Positions 5,844 through 8,384 of a stretch of DNA of 8,384 nucleotides are shown one piece after another. The stretch's first letter is position 1, and the number at the start of each line of letters is the position of its first letter. The notes under the pieces are model-generated. The model was not told the origin of the DNA. It did no database searches and saw only the letters and a program-made list of their open reading frames with translations. A program made the translations under genes and the position numbers. This DNA is from Prevotellaceae bacterium UBA1743. GTDB taxonomy: Bacteria > Bacteroidota > Bacteroidia > Bacteroidales > Bacteroidaceae. Where the stretch lies: the NCBI GenBank assembly GCA_002314945.1, contig DCHV01000068.1, positions 1-8,384 on the forward strand. Reading direction: 5' to 3'.

Positions 5844-5870
5844 TTCTGAGCAAAAAAAAATTCAGAATTT
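5841..5870. repeat. Inverted repeat AAATTCTGA / TCAGAATTT flanking an A-tract
   Basis: Arms at 5841-5849 and 5862-5870 are exact reverse complements, separated by a 12-bp spacer that is nearly all A. The repeat overlaps the -33 element of the predicted promoter, a natural place for a regulator to bind. The TCAGAATT core recurs in the direct repeats at 5974-6013. Confidence 0.5.
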
Positions 5871-5922
5871 TTCAAACATACTATTGTTAGGTTTGTCAAC
5901 TGCTTGAACTACAGCATATAAC

Positions 5923-5960
5923 AAAAAAACGCCCGACTCTCTCGAAAGAGAATCGGACGC
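5923..5960 (-). terminator. Rho-independent terminator after the DinD-RhuM gene
   Basis: The minus strand has a 14-bp stem (5947-5960 with 5929-5942, a few G-T pairs), a TTCG tetraloop and a run of seven T. It lies about 60 bp beyond the stop of the RhuM-type gene and should end that transcript before the next promoter. Confidence 0.9.
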
Positions 5961-5973
5961 TTTGGAAATTGCG

Positions 5974-6013
5974 CTCAGAATTCCTCAGAATTCTTCAGAA
6001 TTCTTCAGAACCC
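5974..6013. repeat. Decamer direct repeats (CTCAGAATTC)
   Basis: Four 10-bp units follow one another: CTCAGAATTC, CTCAGAATTC, TTCAGAATTC and TTCAGAACCC. They lie between the RhuM-type gene stop and the terminator stem, so they are in the 3' untranslated region of that transcript. Confidence 0.7.
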
Positions 6014-6022
6014 ATTCAGAGC

Positions 6023-7411
6023 TCATTTATCTAATGGCAGCTCTTGATCAAACCTATCGAAGTCAGAAAGGAAAGTCTGATCCTGAATGATACGGTATTT
6101 ATCATATTCTGCATGAGCTTTTTCTTCAGCCTGCTCATGACTGATAGAACCTTTATCCATCAGGACATCCATATCATTCAGCTGAAGGAACTTGCAGAGG
6201 AAGTCGCTCCAGTCCTCCATTGTCATCAAAATATGCCTGCGAGCTCTTCCTTCAGCCATATCAAGGAAACCTGTTGTAAGCAGATTCAAATCATCTACCT
6301 CCTTCTCTGATAGATAATTTTTGGCAATAGTCACATCGCTCTTTATTACACGCCCATCAGGAGCATTCTTCCATGTCATTAACCCCATGTGAGGCTTCTC
6401 CGCATCTGCACGATGATAGACTATCTCTGCGGCAGTCTGGTGCGTCACAGCCCAATGCATCAGGTTCTGTACCGTCTTGTAGAAAACCTTAGTCACCTCT
6501 GCATCCTTGTCATAATCCATCGAACACTCGGCATAGATATCCGTAATCTTCTGGTAGTAACGACGCTCGGAAGTTCGTATCTCGCGGATGCGCTCCAGCA
6601 GTTCCTCGAAGTAATCCGATCCAAAGACACTCTTACCCTTCAGACGCTCGTCATCCAGTGCAAAGCCCTTTATCATATACTCTTTCAGGATCCCTGTTGC
6701 CCAGATTCTGAACTGCGTAGCCTCATAGCTGTTTACACGATAACCAACGGCGATGACCACGTCAAGGTTATAGACATAAACACCATCAGCAGAACATTGT
6801 TCCGACGGGATTCTAATTTTTCGAATTGCCTCGGATACATGTACCTCACCACTTTCTTCTATCTGATGAATATGATAGTTGATAGTGCTTACTTCAACGC
6901 CAAACAACTGAGCCATTCTCTGCTGGCTCATCCAGAACGTCTCGTTGTTGAATATCACATCCACCTGCACCTTTCCGCGACTGCTGCGATAAACCAACAT
7001 ATTCGACTCGACGGCCGTCAACGCCTCCTTGTCCGACAATCTGTCTGCAAAGTATTGCTTGCCCACACTCACCATGGGTTTGCGCTGGTCAGCATTCATG
7101 CATATAGCCAAACAAGCCGTTCTTGAAAGCAACAACGACTTCACCTTCCTTGCTCCGCTGTTACCCAACGTTACGGTATCGTCCACCTCCATGAGATGTT
7201 CCTTCAGGTGAAGCCCTTTGTCACGCTGCAGGTATTCCGATACCTTCTCTATCAGTCGTTCGAAGTTCCAGTATTTGCTATAACCAAGCACACGCGCCAG
7301 TTGACGGGAATTCCACCATTCCCGACCCTCAGCATCCGTCTGCTTTATCTCTTCAAAAGGATTCTTCATTTCCTCAGGAGCAATATCTTCCAGATTCACA
7401 TTCTTCTCCAT
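6023..7411 (-). CDS. DinD-like N-terminal domain fused to a RhuM-family protein, 462 aa
   Basis: Two recognisable parts in one frame. Residues 18-130 resemble DNA-damage-inducible protein D and the BRO-type antirepressor domain: GREWWNSRQLARVLGYSKYW (29-48), then LLLSRTACLAICMNADQRKP (93-112) and GKQYFADRL (117-125). Residues 138-450 match the RhuM family: GKVQVDVIFNNETFWMSQQR (146-165), AQLFGVEVSTINYHIHQI (167-184, HTH-like), VYNLDVVIAVGYRVNS (213-228), TQFRIWATGILKEYMIKGF (232-250), then YFEELLERIREIRTSERRYY and the C-terminal region through MTMEDWSDFL. RhuM was first noted in a Salmonella pathogenicity island; its biochemical role is not established. The DinD link suggests stress response or antirepression. 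The ATG at 7409-7411 gives the complete N-terminus. The gene follows the 239-aa gene by 55 bp with no promoter box between, so they are probably one operon, ended by the terminator at 5923-5960. Confidence 0.87.
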   Translation of the reverse strand: MEKNVNLEDIAPEEMKNPFEEIKQTDAEGREWWNSRQLARVLGYSKYWNFERLIEKVSEYLQRDKGLHLKEHLMEVDDTVTLGNSGARKVKSLLLSRTACLAICMNADQRKPMVSVGKQYFADRLSDKEALTAVESNMLVYRSSRGKVQVDVIFNNETFWMSQQRMAQLFGVEVSTINYHIHQIEESGEVHVSEAIRKIRIPSEQCSADGVYVYNLDVVIAVGYRVNSYEATQFRIWATGILKEYMIKGFALDDERLKGKSVFGSDYFEELLERIREIRTSERRYYQKITDIYAECSMDYDKDAEVTKVFYKTVQNLMHWAVTHQTAAEIVYHRADAEKPHMGLMTWKNAPDGRVIKSDVTIAKNYLSEKEVDDLNLLTTGFLDMAEGRARRHILMTMEDWSDFLCKFLQLNDMDVLMDKGSISHEQAEEKAHAEYDKYRIIQDQTFLSDFDRFDQELPLDK

Positions 7412-7466
7412 ATATAGTAGTATGTCTGCCTCTTTTAACTGATATTATTGAAATTTTTGAAATTAC

Positions 7467-8186
7467 TTACTTGCCTATCACCCTCCTCCTGTACTTGTCC
7501 ATCAGCGGAATGATGTTCCTGAACGTCATATTACCCTCACCATTCTTCCCCTTGTTGATGTTGTTCACCTGATAGTAATTACCAAAGAACTCCTCGCTGA
7601 TCTGCTGTGGACCACCACACAGCAAATCATGTTTCATCAGATAGCCTATGATATTTGCCATCGACACTTCTACACGTTCTCCATTCCTTCCTCTCCCTCT
7701 GCGGAAGAAGTCGCGGAACATCTTTGTTTTCTCTATATCCTCATGGTCTATCCTTGCAATCTCTGCACCGAATAAAGTTCTCAGGAAGCAGCTTACATTC
7801 TCTGCTGTTGCCGGATGCTGCCAGTTACCTTTCTCCACATACGCCAGGATCTCTTCCAGAAGTTCCTGATCTTGGGAGGAAAGGGTATAGTCCTCTATCT
7901 TTGCCTCCTCTATTTCCACCTCTTCGGCATCAGCGAAAGAGTAGGGATTATCATCCAGACTTGTGTTGCTGCCCTTCAGTCTGGTTTTTATCTGCTGCTT
8001 CACTTCCTTTCGTTTGCTTGCCCATTCTGGATAATCCTCAAGATCCCAGTCCAGCTTGCAGAAGACGTCCTTGCTGTCATTGGGATTATCTAGATTCAAA
8101 ATAGCATTGATAAGTGTCTTTATTGAGTTAGTTTCACAAGCACATGCACAACTCGTCATCGAAAGCTCTAACAAACCAAAAAACAT
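7467..8186 (-). CDS. Hypothetical protein, 239 aa, upstream of the DinD-RhuM gene
   Basis: I do not recognise this family. The ATG at 8184-8186 is supported by a strong Shine-Dalgarno AAAGGAGGTG five bases upstream and by a promoter-like box beyond it; a second in-frame ATG lies nine codons in. An unusual SCACAC cluster (residues 12-17) puts three cysteines near the N-terminus. A charged, acidic middle follows (AEEVEIEEAKIEDY, 87-100), then a helical stretch DQELLEEILAYVEKGNW (106-122). The C-terminal third is basic (FFRRGRGRNGERVEV, 160-174; YRRRVIGK at the end), which could contact nucleic acid. No membrane span or clear signal peptide. It is the first gene of a two-gene unit with the RhuM-type gene, so a shared task is plausible but unproven. 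Confidence 0.75.
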   Translation of the reverse strand: MFFGLLELSMTSCACACETNSIKTLINAILNLDNPNDSKDVFCKLDWDLEDYPEWASKRKEVKQQIKTRLKGSNTSLDDNPYSFADAEEVEIEEAKIEDYTLSSQDQELLEEILAYVEKGNWQHPATAENVSCFLRTLFGAEIARIDHEDIEKTKMFRDFFRRGRGRNGERVEVSMANIIGYLMKHDLLCGGPQQISEEFFGNYYQVNNINKGKNGEGNMTFRNIIPLMDKYRRRVIGK

Positions 8187-8189
8187 CTT

Positions 8190-8199
8190 TCACCTCCTT
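8190..8199 (-). promoter_or_regulatory. Strong Shine-Dalgarno site (AAAGGAGGTG)
   Basis: A perfect GGAGGT core lies five bases before the ATG of the 239-aa gene. It is the second such site in the window; the other precedes the 132-aa gene. Both head their predicted transcription units. Confidence 0.7.
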
Positions 8200-8218
8200 T
8201 TTATTGATAATTCCTCTG

Positions 8219-8252
8219 CAAAGTTATGCACTTTTTCTTGGACAAAAGCAAA
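8219..8252 (-). promoter_or_regulatory. Bacteroidales-type promoter for the 239-aa / RhuM operon
   Basis: The minus strand has TAACTTTG (8219-8226), a match to TAnnTTTG. Two TTTG candidates for the -33 element lie at 8243-8246 and 8249-8252, with spacing of 16 and 22 bp, on either side of the usual value. The start codon is about 33 bp from the -7 box. Confidence 0.55.
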
Positions 8253-8316
8253 TATTTCAAATGTTTTTTTTGAAAAATCAATAACTCGTACAAACAGTAA
8301 ATAGAACAACGAAAAC

Positions 8317-8337
8317 AAGGAGTCCCTCGTGCTCCTC
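8317..8337 (-). terminator. Weak hairpin, possible terminator of a gene beyond the right edge
   Basis: The minus strand has GAGGAG, a 9-base loop and CTCCTT, a 6-bp stem with one G-T pair, followed by GTTTTC. It could end a transcript entering from the right, but the T-run is short and interrupted. Confidence 0.25.
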
Positions 8338-8342
8338 TATAA

Positions 8343-8384
8343 TATGTGTGCGCAAAACCAACTGTGTTACTGTGTAACTGTGAT
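8343..8384. repeat. Right copy of the 42-bp direct repeat with CACAGTAA iterations
   Basis: Aligns without gaps to 1023-1064 in the same orientation, 37 of 42 positions identical, and may continue past the window edge. Here it is not followed by a P5-like reading frame: the position matching the P5 ATG reads TTG and the codons after it soon diverge. Confidence 0.7.

Noticed and set aside
6389..7126. Plus-strand open frame of 245 codons opposite the RhuM-type gene
   Set aside because: Antisense to a gene with strong DinD and RhuM motifs; composition looks like a shadow frame and no start signal precedes it.
8187..8384. A further minus-strand gene entering from the right edge
   Set aside because: One minus-strand frame stays open from the edge to about 8205, but the translation is low in complexity, has no clear start and overlaps the predicted promoter; I see no support for a gene.

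Overview
The window looks like a chromosomal accessory region of a Bacteroidales bacterium (Prevotella or Bacteroides type). The grounds are: promoter-like TAnnTTTG boxes ahead of several genes; a MFS sugar porter with a GYDWVVIGGAKPFYE segment that I associate with this group; a VirE_N/DUF3987 primase-like protein next to a P5-like muramidase, a pairing common in Bacteroidales; RhuM-family and GxxExxY-family proteins; and short AT-rich tandem repeats between genes. No rRNA, tRNA, CRISPR array, integrase or conjugation gene was seen.

Layout. All genes but one lie on the minus strand. From the right edge (transcription start side) leftward: an unrecognised 239-aa protein and a DinD-like/RhuM fusion protein form one unit with its own promoter-like box and a strong intrinsic terminator at 5923-5960. 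A second minus-strand series follows: an unrecognised 132-aa protein, a small sigma-70 factor, an unrecognised 118-aa protein, a VirE_N-DUF3987 primase/helicase-like protein and a P5-like muramidase. A 12-unit heptamer array then separates this series from the 5' part of a MFS sugar transporter cut by the left window edge.

The odd part is 3310-4230, between the 118-aa gene and the primase gene. Two copies of a foldback repeat lie 18 bp apart. One (3310-3522, 213 bp) is empty. The other (3541-4230, 690 bp) is split at its centre and carries a plus-strand gene for a GxxExxY-family PD-(D/E)XK nuclease-like protein. The two halves of the loaded copy match the two halves of the empty copy, with a TT overlap at the junction, and the repeat ends are imperfect terminal inverted repeats. 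The simplest reading is a small mobile cassette: one copy with its gene, and one MITE-like copy without it. It appears to interrupt an otherwise co-directional series of phage- or mobile-type genes (sigma, primase, muramidase).

Together the genes resemble a remnant or domesticated phage/satellite module (transcription factor, replication primase, wall-degrading enzyme) beside a possible stress-linked regulator (DinD-RhuM), with a nested mobile cassette. This reading is inference. No capsid, integrase or defined attachment site is visible, although a 42-bp direct repeat (1023-1064 and 8343-8384) brackets the region.
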